Source: Bufo bufo (lineage: Eukaryota; Chordata; Amphibia; Anura; Bufonidae). From it: 64,000 bases of DNA. How positions within the stretch are numbered: the first letter of the stretch is position 1; each line of letters begins with the position of its first letter. This document shows positions 32,173 through 43,397 of this stretch, piece by piece. The notes under the pieces were generated by a model. It was not told the origin of the DNA and searched no databases. It saw nothing but the letters and a program-made list of their open reading frames with translations. The position numbers were made by a program, and so were the translations under genes. The DNA lies in contig NC_053391.1 in assembly GCF_905171765.1 (NCBI RefSeq), positions 147,682,917 through 147,746,916 of the forward strand. The letters run 5' to 3'.

Positions 32173-34116
32173 CTATGCTAGGTGTACCTGTGTGTGGTAC
32201 TTCCGGAAACACTCACCAAAGCATAGGGCAGGACAGTCAGGACAGAAATAGCGGGTGTCACGCCTTATTCCACTCCTGCTACAGACACGACATCTTTTTC
32301 GGGGTGACGGTTGGGTTGAGGTACCAGCAACGACACTGGGGAAATGTCGCTCGTGTAGACGGCTAACTACACTGGTGGGTGGGGCCACGGAACCTCCTGG
32401 GTAAAGGAGGTTCTCGATGATCTCTTCCTGGAATTTGAGGAAAGATCGTGTTCTCCCAGCCTTACTGTAGAGAACAAAACTATTGTACAGCGCCAATTGA
32501 ATTAAATATACAGACACCTTCTTATACCAGCGTCTGGTTCTGCGGGAAACTAAACACGGAGACAACATCTGGTCATTGAAGTCCACCCCTCCCATGAGCG
32601 CATTATAGTCGTGGACACAGAGGGGCTTTTCAATGACACGGGTTGCTCGCTCAATTTGGATTGTCGTGTCTGCGTGAATGGAGGAGAGCATGTAAACGTC
32701 ACGCTTGTCTCTCCATTTCACCGCGAGCAGTTCTTCGTTACACAAGGCAGCCCTCTCCCCCCTTGCAAGACGGGTGGTTACAAGCCGTTGGGGGAAGCCC
32801 ACGCGACTAGTTCGCGCGGTGCCACAGGCGCAAATCCGTTCTAGAAACAAATGCCTAAAGAGGGCCACACTTGTGTAAAAATTGTCCACATAAAGATGGT
32901 ACCCCTTGCCGAATAAGGGTGACACTAAGTCCCAGACTGTCTTCCCACTGCTCCCCAGGTAGTCAGGGCAACCGACCGGCTCCAGGGTATGATCTTTTCC
33001 CTCATAGATCCGAAATTTGTGGGTATAGCCTGTGGCCCTTTCACAGAGCTTATACAATTTGACCCTATACCAGGCACGCTTGCTTGGGATGTATTGTTTG
33101 AAGCCAAGGCGCCCGGTAAAATGTATTAGGGACTCGTCTACGCAGATGTTTTGCTTGGGGGTATACAAATCTGCAAATTTCTGGTTGAAATGGTCTATGA
33201 GGGGCCGAATTTTGTGGAGCCGGTCAAAAGCTGGGTGGCCCCTGGGACGGGAGGTGGTGTTGTCGCTAAAATGCAGGAAACGGAGGATGGCCTCAAATCG
33301 TGCCCTGGACATAGCAGCAGAGAACATGGGCATGTGATGAATCGGGTGCGTTGACCAATATGACCGCAATTCATGCTTTTTTGTCAGGCCCATGTTGAGG
33401 AGAAGGCCCAAAAAAATTTTAATTTCGGAAACTTGGACTGGTTTCCACCGGAAAGGCTGGGCATAAAAGCTTCCCGGGTTGGCGGATATAAATTGTGTGG
33501 CATACTGGTTGGTCTCTGCCACGACTAAGTCCAAGAGCTCCGCAGTCAAGAACAGCTCAAAAAATCCCAGGGCCGAACCGATTTGAGCCGTCTCAACCCG
33601 AACTCCAGACTGGGCGGTGAAAGGGGGAACTACAGGTGCGGCTGAAGTTGGTGACTGCCAATCAGGGTTTGCCAGCACCTCAGGGATTCTAGGGGCTCTA
33701 CGGGCCTGTCTGTGCGGTGGCTGCGACGGGGTAACTACTGCACGTGCCACCGTACCAGCTTCAACTGCCCTTCTGGTGCTCGCCACGTCACCATGTTGTA
33801 CGGCAGTGCTGGTACTAGGTCCAGGGAGGGCTGCGCTGCTGGTGTATGCCTCACCACGTGATCCGGCAGCGACAGCCCCACTCTGCTGCTCTTGAAGCGG
33901 ATCCTGCATAACCTGTGGTCTAGCGACACGGGGCCGGGTACGCCTGGTGCTGCCAGGGACCTCCACCTCCTCGTCCGAACTTTGGGTCAGAGAGCCACTG
34001 CTTTCCACAGGTTCATATTCTGACCCGCTAGATTCATCAGGTGAGGGTTCCCACTCCTCATCCGACTGGGTCAGAATCCTGTAGGCCTCTTCAGAAGAAT
34101 ACCCCCTGTTTGACAT
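32173..34116 (-). CDS. piggyBac-like transposase B, long intact ORF
   Basis: 647 residues. Residues 1-60 are acidic and Ser-rich; about 60-170 are low-complexity. The transposase fold runs from about 175. Candidate catalytic Asp residues sit at D327 (NICVDESL), D411 (LYVDNFYTS), and D512/D515 (GGVDFNDQM), with spacings near those of insect piggyBac. The C-terminus (about 615-645) is Cys-rich (CRVCSRSG..CPDC..C), the zinc-binding domain that recognises the ends. Length is typical. It cuts and pastes DNA at TTAA without footprint (family knowledge). Compared with copy C it has RAWYRVKLYKL where C has RARYGVKLYKL, in a conserved stretch, so B may be less active. The start MSNRGYSSEEA is shared by all three copies. 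It is antisense to POLA1. Confidence 0.93.
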   Translation of the reverse strand: MSNRGYSSEEAYRILTQSDEEWEPSPDESSGSEYEPVESSGSLTQSSDEEVEVPGSTRRTRPRVARPQVMQDPLQEQQSGAVAAGSRGEAYTSSAALPGPSTSTAVQHGDVASTRRAVEAGTVARAVVTPSQPPHRQARRAPRIPEVLANPDWQSPTSAAPVVPPFTAQSGVRVETAQIGSALGFFELFLTAELLDLVVAETNQYATQFISANPGSFYAQPFRWKPVQVSEIKIFLGLLLNMGLTKKHELRSYWSTHPIHHMPMFSAAMSRARFEAILRFLHFSDNTTSRPRGHPAFDRLHKIRPLIDHFNQKFADLYTPKQNICVDESLIHFTGRLGFKQYIPSKRAWYRVKLYKLCERATGYTHKFRIYEGKDHTLEPVGCPDYLGSSGKTVWDLVSPLFGKGYHLYVDNFYTSVALFRHLFLERICACGTARTSRVGFPQRLVTTRLARGERAALCNEELLAVKWRDKRDVYMLSSIHADTTIQIERATRVIEKPLCVHDYNALMGGVDFNDQMLSPCLVSRRTRRWYKKVSVYLIQLALYNSFVLYSKAGRTRSFLKFQEEIIENLLYPGGSVAPPTSVVSRLHERHFPSVVAGTSTQPSPRKRCRVCSRSGIRRDTRYFCPDCPALCFGECFRKYHTQVHLA

Positions 34117-35065
34117 TTTGGACTACTAAATTTAGGGGTATTCCCTGAGACTACCCAAGAAAAAAAGCAAGCCTGTCTTACAAAGGGGAGGCTAGCGAAG
34201 TACCGGAGGCCGCTGCGGTTGATAAAAAATATCAAAACGGATTTTTTTATCGCCGCAGTGCGTGTAAAATGAATGTGCAGTGATCAAAAAATATATATTT
34301 TTTGTCACTGCGGTGGGGCGGGCGTGGGTGAACGCACGTGTGGGCGACCGATCAGGCCTGATCGGGCAAACACTGCGTTTTGGGTGGAGGGCGAACTAAA
34401 GTGACACTAATACTATTATAGATCTGACCGTGATCAGTTTTGATCACTTACAGATACTATAAAAGTACAAATGCTGATTAGCGATACGCTATTCAGCGAA
34501 TAAAAGTGACTGCGGTGCGGTGGGGTGGGCGCTAACTGACGCTAACTACCTAACCAAGGGGCCTAAACTATCCCTAAAACCTAACAGCCAATACCAGTGA
34601 AAAAAAAAAGTGACAGTTTACACTGATCACTTTTTTTCCTTTCTCTAGTGATTGACAGGGGCGATCAAAGGGGTGATCAAAGGGTTAATTGGGGTGCAGG
34701 GGGGTGATCTGGGGCTAAGGTGTAGTGTTGGTGCTACTCACAGTTCAGTCTGCTCCTGTGCTGGATCCAACCGACGAAAAGGACCAGCACAGGAGCAGAG
34801 AAGCCATATAACAGATCATATTTACTAATATGATCTGTTATATGACTTTTGATTGGATTTTTTGAAAATCGCCAGCCTGCCAGCCAATGATCGTTGCTGG
34901 CAGGCTGGTGACTAACTTCTTCTTTGAATTTTGCCGGCCCGCGATGCGCATGCCGGCTTTGAGCGAAATCTCGCGTCTCGCGAGATGACGCGTATATGCG
35001 TGATTGTGCGCAGCGCTGCCACCTCCGGAACGCGAATCTGCGTACAGCGGTCCGGAGGTGGTTAA

Positions 35066-36065
35066 AAGACCTTCTCTTTTTTTTTTTTTTCTCCACTGTA
35101 ACTGGGGTATCCACAGAAGCGCCAGTTACAAGGGAAAGCAGCCCCCTGTGGGGACATTACATTCAGACAGAGCTGATCAAAGTCTCCTTAGACCCTGCAG
35201 CTTTGCTCCTGTCCCAGACACCCCTGGCTTTCACGTGACCGCCGGGACTAACAAAGGAAGTGGCTATGGCTCTTCCTGCTGTCCCCCTGGCGCTTGTGCT
35301 GCGCTGTCCTCCAGCTCCTGTTTTCTCCTCATGGTCTCAAAGCCAGGACCCGACCTGCTCCTGCTAGATTGCCGGAGCTTTAATCCCAGCACTGCCTAAA
35401 GGTTTATATACATGCTATCTGCAGTATGTGCAGATAGGACGTATATATCCAGTGGGCAGTCGGGAAGGGGATAATAAAGTTTGGCATCGACGCCTTTTTG
35501 GTGAGTTCATAGTTTTATAGTGCAGATCATGCCCAATATGAGATTAATGGTTCATGCACACACTGGTCCGTAATATGGCACTATGCATGCTATTCTCAGA
35601 CAATTTGCCCATAAATAGTTTCACACTGGTGAACATCCAAGTAAATTAATCTGCAGTTCATTTAGGGTGTATTCACACTTAGTGGTTCGCTTGCTGCTTT
35701 AAATAGCAATACTTCATCCACAGCATATAACTACACCAAATAGAGTGTAGGTAAATTGTCCATTAGTGTGCCGGGAGGGCAATGGCTCTGCAACAGAACT
35801 GTATGACTTTTACTGCAAATGGCTGTGGTTTGGCAATGCAGTTTTTACCGCAAGACACACTAAAAAGTTTCATGTATAAAAAATCGTCTCATGTTAATAG
35901 ACCTTTAGGACTCATGAACATGGCCAATATTACCATGGTTGTAATCTGTAGTATGGCTTCTGTAGAGGCACATGAGCCTGTGACTGCCCTGGATTCCATA
36001 TGCACAAAAGCATCCCCTAAAAGCAGTACTTTCTGGGTGGAGATGTCTCTTTACATGCAGTCAGA
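35066..36065. other. 1.0-kb spacer between piggyBac elements B and C
   Basis: Unique to this place in the window. It includes a short inverted repeat (GTAACTGG near 35100, CCAGTTAC near 35123) and a stretch weakly similar to the hAT-like element near 43690. No gene is recognised. The open frame at 35782-36069 has no recognisable similarity. Confidence 0.6.
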
Positions 36066-37022
36066 TTAACCACCTCCGGACCGCTGTAAGCAGATTCGCG
36101 TTCCGGAGGTGGCAGCGCTGCGCACAGTCACGCATATACGCGTCATCTCGCGAGACGCGAGATTTCGCTCCAAGCCGGCCCGCGCATGCGCATCGCGGGC
36201 CGGCAAAAGTTAAAGAACAAGTTCGTCACCAGCCTGCCAGCAATGATCATTGGCTGGCAGGCTGGCGATTTTTAAAAAATCCAATCACAAGCCATATAAC
36301 AGATCATATTAGTAAATATGATCTGTTATATGGCTTCTCTGCTCCTCTGCTGGTCCTTTTCGTCGGTTGGATCCAGCAGAGAAGCAGACATCACTGTGAG
36401 TACACCAAACACTTCACTGTAGCCCCTGATCACCCCCCTGCACCACAATTAACCCTTTGATCACCCCTTTGATCGCCCCTGTCAATCACCAGTGAAAGGA
36501 AAAAAAGTGATCAGTGTAAACTGTCACTTTTTTTTTTTCACTAGTATTGGCTGTTAGGTTTTAGGGATAGTTTAGGCCCCTTGGTTAGGTAGTTAGCGTC
36601 AGTTAGCGCCCACCCCACCGCACCGCAGTCACTTTTATTCGCTGAATAGCGTATCGCTAATCAGCATTTGTACTTTTATAGTATCTGTAAGTGATCAAAA
36701 CTGATCACGGTCAGATCTATAATAGTATTAGTGTCACTTTAGTTCGCCCTCCACCCAAAACGCAGTGTTTGCCCGATCAGGCCTGATCGGTCGCCCACAC
36801 GTGCGTTCACCCACGCCCGCCCCACCGCAGTGACAAAAATTATATATTTTTTGATCACTGCACAATTATTTTACACGCACTGCGGCGATAAAAAAAATCA
36901 GTTTTGATATTTTTTATCACCCGCAGCGGCCTCTGGTACTTCGCTAGCCTCCCCTTTGTAAGACAGGTTTGCTTTTTTTCTTGGGTAGTCTCAGGGAATA
37001 CCCTTAAATTTAGTAGTCCAAA

Positions 37023-38960
37023 ATGTCAAACAGGGGGTATTCTTCTGAAGAGGCCTACAGGATTCTGACCCAGTCGGATGAGGAGTGGGAACCCTCATCT
37101 GACGAATCTAGCGGGTCAGAATATGAACCTGTGGAAAGCAGTGGCTCTCTGACCCAAAGTTCGGACGAGGAGGTGGAGGTCCCTGGCAGCACCAGGCGTA
37201 CCCGGCCCCGTGTCGCTAGACCACAGGTTATGCAGGATCCGCTTCAAGAGCAGCAGAGTGGGGCTGTCGCTGCCGGATCACGTGGTGAGGCATACACCAG
37301 CAGCGCAGCCCTCCCTGGACCTAGTACCAGCACTGCCGTACAACATGGTGACATGGCGAGCACCAGAAGGGCAGTTGAAGCTGGTACGGTGGCACGTGCA
37401 GTAGTTACCCCGTCGCAGCCACCGCACAGACAGGCCCGTAGAGCCCCTAGAATCCCTGAGGTGCTGGCAAACCCTGATTGGCAGTCACCAACTTCAGCCG
37501 CACCTGTAGTTCCCCCTTTCACCGCCCAGTCTGGAGTTCGGGTTGAGACGGCTCAAATCGGTTCGGCCCTGGGATTTTTTGAGCTGTTCTTGACTGCGGA
37601 GCTCTTGGACTTAGTCGTGGCAGAGACCAACCAGTATGCCACACAATTTATATCCGCCAACCCGGGAAGCTTTTATGCCCAGCCTTTCCGGTGGAAACCA
37701 GTCCAAGTTTCCGAAATTAAATTTTTTTTGGGCCTTCTCCTCAACATGGGCCTGACAAAAAAGCATGAATTGCGGTCATATTGGTCAACGCACCCGATTC
37801 ATCACATGCCCATGTTCTCTGCTGCTATGTCCAGGGCACGATTTGAGGCCATCCTCCGTTTCCTGCATTTTAGCGACAACACCACCTCCCGTCCCAGAGG
37901 CCACCCAGCTTTTGACCGGCTCCACAAAATTCGGCCCCTCATAGACCATTTCAACCAGAAATTTGCAGATTTGTATACCCCCGAGCAAAACATCTGCGTA
38001 GACGAGTCCCTAATACATTTTACCGGGCGCCTTGGCATCAAACAATACATCCCAAGCAAGCGTGCCCGGTATGGGGTCAAATTGTATAAGCTCTGTGAAA
38101 GGGCCACAGGCTATACCCACAAATTTCGGATCTATGAGGGAAAAGATCAGACCCTGGAGCCGGTCGGTTGCCCTGACTACCTGGGGAGCAGTGGGAAGAC
38201 AGTCTGGGACTTGGTGTCACCCTTATTCGGCAAGGGGTACCATCTTTATGTGGACAATTTTTACACAAGTGTGGCCCTCTTTAGGCATTTGTTTCTAGAA
38301 CGGATTTGCGCCTGTGGCACCGCGCGAACTAGTCGCGTGGGCTTCCCTCAACGGCTTGTAACCACCCGTCTTGCAAGGGGGGAGAGGGCTGCCTTGTGTA
38401 ACGAAGAACTGCTCGCGGTGAAATGGAGAGACAAGCGTGACGTTTACATGCTCTCCTCCATTCACGCAGACACGACAATCCAAATTGAGCGAGCAACCCG
38501 TGTCATTGAAAAGCCCCTCTGTGTCCACGACTATAATGCGCTCATGGGAGGGGTGGACTTCAATGACCAGATGTTGTCTCCGTATTTAGTTTCCCGCAGA
38601 ACCAGACGCTGGTATAAGAAGGTGTCTGTATATTTAATTCAATTGGCGCTCTACAATAGTTTTGTTCTCTACAGTAAGGCTGGGAGAACACGATCTTTCC
38701 TCAAATTCCAGGAAGAGATCATCGAGAACCTCCTTTACCCAGGAGGTTCCGTGGCCCCATCCCCCAGTGTAGTTAGCCGTCTACACGAGCGACATTTCCC
38801 CAGTGTCGTTCCTGGTACCTCAACCCAACCGTCACCCCGAAAAAGATGTCGTGTCTGTAGCAGGAGTGGAATAAGGCGTGACACCCGCTATTTCTGTCCT
38901 GACTGTCCGGACCACCCTGCCCTATGCTATGGAGAGTGTTTCCGGAAGTACCACACATAG
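37023..38960 (+). CDS. piggyBac-like transposase C, long intact ORF
   Basis: 645 residues, almost the same as transposase B. Candidate catalytic D327, D411 and D512/D515 are all present, and the Cys-rich C-terminus is retained (CPDCPDHPALC; B lacks three residues here). A TAG replaces the CAG that follows FRKYHT in B, ending the protein five residues earlier, just after the Cys-rich domain; the effect is probably small. The conserved KRARYGVKLYKL stretch is unaltered, making C the better candidate for an active enzyme. It is in the same orientation as POLA1. Leader and TTAA ends are intact. Confidence 0.93.
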   Translation: MSNRGYSSEEAYRILTQSDEEWEPSSDESSGSEYEPVESSGSLTQSSDEEVEVPGSTRRTRPRVARPQVMQDPLQEQQSGAVAAGSRGEAYTSSAALPGPSTSTAVQHGDMASTRRAVEAGTVARAVVTPSQPPHRQARRAPRIPEVLANPDWQSPTSAAPVVPPFTAQSGVRVETAQIGSALGFFELFLTAELLDLVVAETNQYATQFISANPGSFYAQPFRWKPVQVSEIKFFLGLLLNMGLTKKHELRSYWSTHPIHHMPMFSAAMSRARFEAILRFLHFSDNTTSRPRGHPAFDRLHKIRPLIDHFNQKFADLYTPEQNICVDESLIHFTGRLGIKQYIPSKRARYGVKLYKLCERATGYTHKFRIYEGKDQTLEPVGCPDYLGSSGKTVWDLVSPLFGKGYHLYVDNFYTSVALFRHLFLERICACGTARTSRVGFPQRLVTTRLARGERAALCNEELLAVKWRDKRDVYMLSSIHADTTIQIERATRVIEKPLCVHDYNALMGGVDFNDQMLSPYLVSRRTRRWYKKVSVYLIQLALYNSFVLYSKAGRTRSFLKFQEEIIENLLYPGGSVAPSPSVVSRLHERHFPSVVPGTSTQPSPRKRCRVCSRSGIRRDTRYFCPDCPDHPALCYGECFRKYHT

Positions 38961-39784
38961 GTACACTTAGCATAGGGATTGCATCTCACAGGACAGGCAC
39001 ACAGGGCTATTAGGGCCCTTTTACTCTCAGCTGCTGCAAACCTCTCCTTTCACCTGGTATAAAGTGCATAACGTACTTCGCCACATCTTTGGGCGATTTG
39101 CGCTTTGCACATTGTCCCATGGGGAAGGAGAGGTTTGTTCTATAAAGGTAAAAAAAATTACCGGTAAGTAAAAAAGTTAAAAAAGTTAAAAAAAGTTAAT
39201 ATGTTCTGTTCTAAAGTTAATAAAGTTATTGCTTTGCGGCCTGGTTTTTTCTTTTTTGTTTTGTTTTTTTTACCTTCCAGGTGGACCAACCGATCGACCA
39301 GCTGCAGCACTGATGTGCATTCGGACAGAAGCATTGCGCTGCTGTCAGATTACACGCAAGTCGGTGTATGCGGCGCTGCAAGACGAGATTTCTCCTCTGC
39401 AGTAAAAGATATGTTTGCCGAGGCATATGAGCTGAGGAGGTGGCGGTGTTCATATACTTTGGCAAACACTTTGTATATATAAAAAAAAAAAAAATCCCGG
39501 CAATGATTTATTCATCCACATCGATTGATGTGAATGGAGAAATCGGGTTTGCCAGGGCATACGAGCTGAAGTGGGTATGGATGTTGGGCGGAGCTCCTAT
39601 GTCCTGGCAGACGCCTTTCCCCTCCTTTTTCTTTTTTTGGCAGAGATTTTTTCATCCACATTGATCGATGCGAATGAAGAAATCTGTGCCGTTCATTTTT
39701 TTCTTTCAGCCCAGAGGCTGAACGGAAAAAAAAAATCTCATTACCCGTATGCTCAATATAAGGAGAATAGCAGAAACTCCTAAT

Positions 39785-42350
39785 GCTGGGCATACATGTA
39801 ATGATTGCGGAGACCCTCAAATGCCAGGGCAGTACAAACACCCCACAAATAACACCATTTTGGAAAGAAGACACCCCAAGGTATTCGCTGAGGGGCATAT
39901 TGAGTCCATGAAAGATTGAAATTTTTGTCCCAAGTTAGCGGAAAGGGAGACTTTGTGAGAACAAAATCAAAAAAATCAATTTCCGCTAACTTGTGCCAAA
40001 ATTTTTTTTTTTTCAATGAACTCTCCATGCCCCTCATTGAATACCTTGGGGTGTCTTCTTTCCAAAATGGGGTCACATGTGGGGTATTTATACTGCCCTG
40101 GCATTTTAGGGGCCCCAAAGCGTGAGAAGAAGTCTGGTATCCAAATGTCTAAAAATGCCCTCCTAAAAGGAATTTGGGCACCTTTGCCCACCTAGGCTGC
40201 AAAAAAGTGTCACACATGTGGTATCTCCGTATTCAGCAGAAGTTGGGGAATATGTTTTGGGGTGTCATTTTACATATACCCATGCTGGGTGAGATAAATA
40301 TCTTGGTCAAATGCCAACTTTGTATAAAAAAAATGGGAAAAGTTGTCTTTTGCCAAGATATTTCTCTCACCCAGCATGGGTATATGTAAAATGACACCCC
40401 AAAACACATTCCCCACCTTCTCCTGAGTACGGCAATACCAGATGTGTGACACTTTTTTGCAGCCTAGGTGGGCAAAGGGGCCCATATTCCAAAGAGCACC
40501 TTTCGGATTTCACAGGTCATTTTTTACAGAATTTGATTTCAAACTCCTTACCACACATTTGGGCCCCTAGAATGCCAGGGCAGTATAACTACCCCACAAG
40601 TGACCCCATTTTGGAAAGAAGAGACCCCAAGGTATTCGATGATGGGCATAGTGAGTTCATGGAAGTTTTTATTTTTTGTCACAAGTTTGTGGAATATGAG
40701 ACTTTGTATGAAAAAAAAATAAAAAAATAAAAATCATCATTTTCCACTAACTTGTGACAAAAAATAAAAAATTCTAGGAACTCGCCATGCCCCTCACGGA
40801 ATACCTTGGGGTGTCTTCTTTCCAAAATGGGGTCACTTGTGGGGTGGTTATACTGCCCTGGCATTCTAGGGGCCCAAATGTGTGGTAAGGAGTTTGAAAT
40901 CAAATTCTGTAAAAAATGACCTGTGAAATCCGAAAGGTGCTCTTTGGAATATGGGCCCCTTTGCCCACCTAGGCTGCAAAAAAGTGTCACACATCTGGTA
41001 TCTCCGTACTCAGGAGAAGGTGGGGAATGTATTTTGGGGTGTCATTTTATATATACCCATGCTGGGTGAGAGAAATATCTTGGCAAAAGACAACTTTTCC
41101 CATTTTTTTATACAAAGTTGTCATTTGACCAATATATTTATCTCACCCAGCATGGGTATATGTAAAAAGACACCCCAAAACACATTCCTCAACTTCTCCT
41201 GAGTACGGGGAGACCAGATGTGTGACACTTTTTTGCAGCCTAGGTGGGCAAAGAGCACCTTTCGGATTTCACTGGTCATTTTTTACTGAATTTGATTTCA
41301 AACTCCTTACCACACATTTGGGCCCCTAGAATGCCAGGGCAGTATAACTACCCCACAAGTGACCCCATTTTGGAAAGAAGACACCCCAAGGTATTCCGTG
41401 AGGGGCATGGCGAGTTCCTAGAATTTTTTTATTTTTTGTCACAAGTTAGTGGAAAATGATTTTTTTTTTTTTTTTTTTTTTTTCATACAAAGTCTCATAT
41501 TCCACTAACTTGTGACAAAAAATAAAAACTACCATGAACTCACTATGCCCATCAGCGAATACCTTGGGGTCTCTTCTTTCCAAAATGGGGTCACTTGTGG
41601 GGTAGTTATACTGCCCTGGTATTCTAGGGGCCCAAATGTGTGGTAAGGAGTTTGAAATCAAATTCTGTAAAAAATGACCTGTGAAATCCGAAAGGTGCTC
41701 TTTGGAATATGGGCCCCTTTGCCCACCTAGGCTGCAAAAAAGTGTCACACATCTGGTATCCCCGTACTCAGGAGAAGTTGAGGAATGTGTTTTGGGGTGT
41801 CTTTTTACATATACCCATGCTGGGTGAGATAAATATATTGGTCAAATGACAACTTTGTATAAAAAAATGGGAAGAGTTGTCTTTTGCCAAGATATTTCTC
41901 TCATCCAGCATGGGTATATATAAAATGACACCCCAAAACACATTCCCCACCTTCTCCTGAGTACGGAGATACCAGATGTGTGACACTTTTTTGCAGCCTA
42001 GGTGGGCAAAGGGGCCCATATTCCAAAGAGCACCTTTCGGATTTCACAGGTCATTTTTTACAGAATTTGATTTCAAACTCCTTACCACACATTTGGGCCC
42101 CTAGAATGCCAGGGCAGTATAACTACCCCACAAGTGACCCCATTTTGGAAAGAAGAGACCCCAAGGTATTCGCTGATGGGCATAGTGAGTTCATAGAACT
42201 TTTTATTTTTTGTCACAAGTTAGTGGAATATGAGACTTTGTAAGAAAAAAAAAAAAAAATCATCATTTTCCGCTAACTTGTGACAAAAAATAAAAAGTTC
42301 TATGAACTCACTATGCCCATCAGCGAATACCTTAGGGTGTGTACTTTCAG
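39785..42350. repeat. Alternating inverted-module chain of element C
   Basis: Hairpin centres near 39975, 40325, 40712, 41105, 41475, 41860 and 42255 alternate between the alpha (poly A/T, ACTAACTTGTGACAAA arms) and beta (CATGCTGGGTGAGA arms) types at about 350-395 bp. That makes seven centres against five in B. Open frames of 60-110 residues on both strands are repeat translations. Confidence 0.85.
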
Positions 42351-42833
42351 AAATGGGCTCATTTGTGGGGTGTTTGTACTGTCTGGGCATTGTAGAACCT
42401 CAGGAAACATGACAGGTGCTCAGAAAGTCAGAGCTGCTTCAAAAAGCGGAAATTCACATTTTTGTACCATAGTTTGTAAACGCTATAACTTTTACCCAAA
42501 CCATTTTTTTTTTACCCAAACATTTTTTTTTTATCAAAGACATGTAGAACTATAAATTTAGAGCAAAATTTCTATATGGATCTCGTTTTTTTTGCAAAAT
42601 TTTACAACTGAAAGTGAAAAATGTCCTTTTTTTGCAAAAAAATCGTTAAATTTCGATTAATAACAAAAAAAGTAAAAATGTCAGCAGCAATGAAATACCA
42701 CCAAATGAAAGCTCTATTAGTGAGAAGAAAAGGAGGTAAAATTCATTTGGGTGGTAAGTTGCATGACCGAGCAATAAACGGTGAAAGTAGTGTAGGTCAG
42801 AAGTGTAAAAAGTGGCCTGGTCTTTCAGGGTGT

Positions 42834-43291
42834 TTAAAGAGGACCTTTCACCGATTCTTACCCTATGAACTAACTATACAGATAGGTAGAGCGGCACCCG
42901 GGGACCTCACTGCACTTACTATTATCCCCGGGCGCCGCTCCGTTCTCCTGCTATGCCCTCCGGTATTTCCGTTCCCTAAGTTATAGTAGGCGGAGTCTGC
43001 CCTAGCGCTGGCCAATCGCACTGCAGAGCTCACAGCCTGGGAGAAAATAACCTCCCAGGCTGTGAGCTCTGCGCTGCGATTGGCCAGCGCTAGGGCAGAC
43101 TCCGCCTACCATAACTTAGGGACTGGTATCTCCGCCTACTATAACTTAGTGAGCGGAGATACCGGAGGGCATAGCAGGAGAACGGAGCGGCGCCCGGGGA
43201 TAATAGTAAGTGCAGTGAGATCCCCGGGTGCCGCTCTACCTATCTGTATAGTTAGTTCATAGGGTAAGAATCGGTGAAAGGTCCTCTTTAA
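42834..43291. mobile_element. TTAA MITE nested in element C
   Basis: Flanked by TTAA at 42834-42837 and 43288-43291. Elements B (29087-29090) and D keep the empty site GGGTGTTTAAG. Terminal inverted repeats run at least 70 bp, from AGAGGACCTTTCACCGATTC to its complement. The interior is a further foldback around CTCCCAGGCTGTGAGCTCTG. T2/Kolobok-like by its TTAA duplication and AGAGG start. Confidence 0.9.
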
Positions 43292-43397
43292 GCACTGGGG
43301 GCTGAGGTGGTTAAGGCTCTTTGGCTCCCTATACTTGGGCCCTTAGTGTCCTTGTGCCTATTCTCCAGCAGATGTGTGCACTCACCAGTGCCTAGAA

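Larger units (their letters stand above)
29064..35065 (-). mobile_element. Complete piggyBac-like element B
   Basis: About 6.0 kb between TTAA at 29064-29067 and 35062-35065. Minus-strand order: 5' terminal repeat with inverted subterminal GGAGGTGG (35065-35010), palindrome (AACAGATCATAT arms, about 34808-34850), leader, transposase (34116-32173), a 3' flank shared with copy C (31360-32170), then the alternating inverted-module chain (about 29600-31360) and the conserved 3' domain ending at 29064. Hairpin centres of the chain lie near 29675, 30060, 30455, 30820 and 31150. Both ends are present, so it is structurally complete. Confidence 0.9.
36066..43314 (+). mobile_element. Complete piggyBac-like element C
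   Basis: About 7.25 kb between TTAA at 36066-36069 and 43311-43314. Same order as B but on the plus strand: 5' terminal repeat and palindrome (about 36295-36340), leader, transposase (37023-38960), 3' flank (39000-39785), inverted-module chain (39785-42350) and conserved 3' domain. It is longer than B because the chain has two extra modules and a 458-bp MITE lies inside the 3' domain. B and C are head to head, 1.0 kb apart. Confidence 0.9.

Noticed and set aside
29064..43314. A single 14-kb inverted-repeat transposon
   Set aside because: Each half has its own pair of TTAA ends and 5'/3' terminal domains, and element D shows the same 5'-to-3' unit moving alone; two separate elements explain it better.
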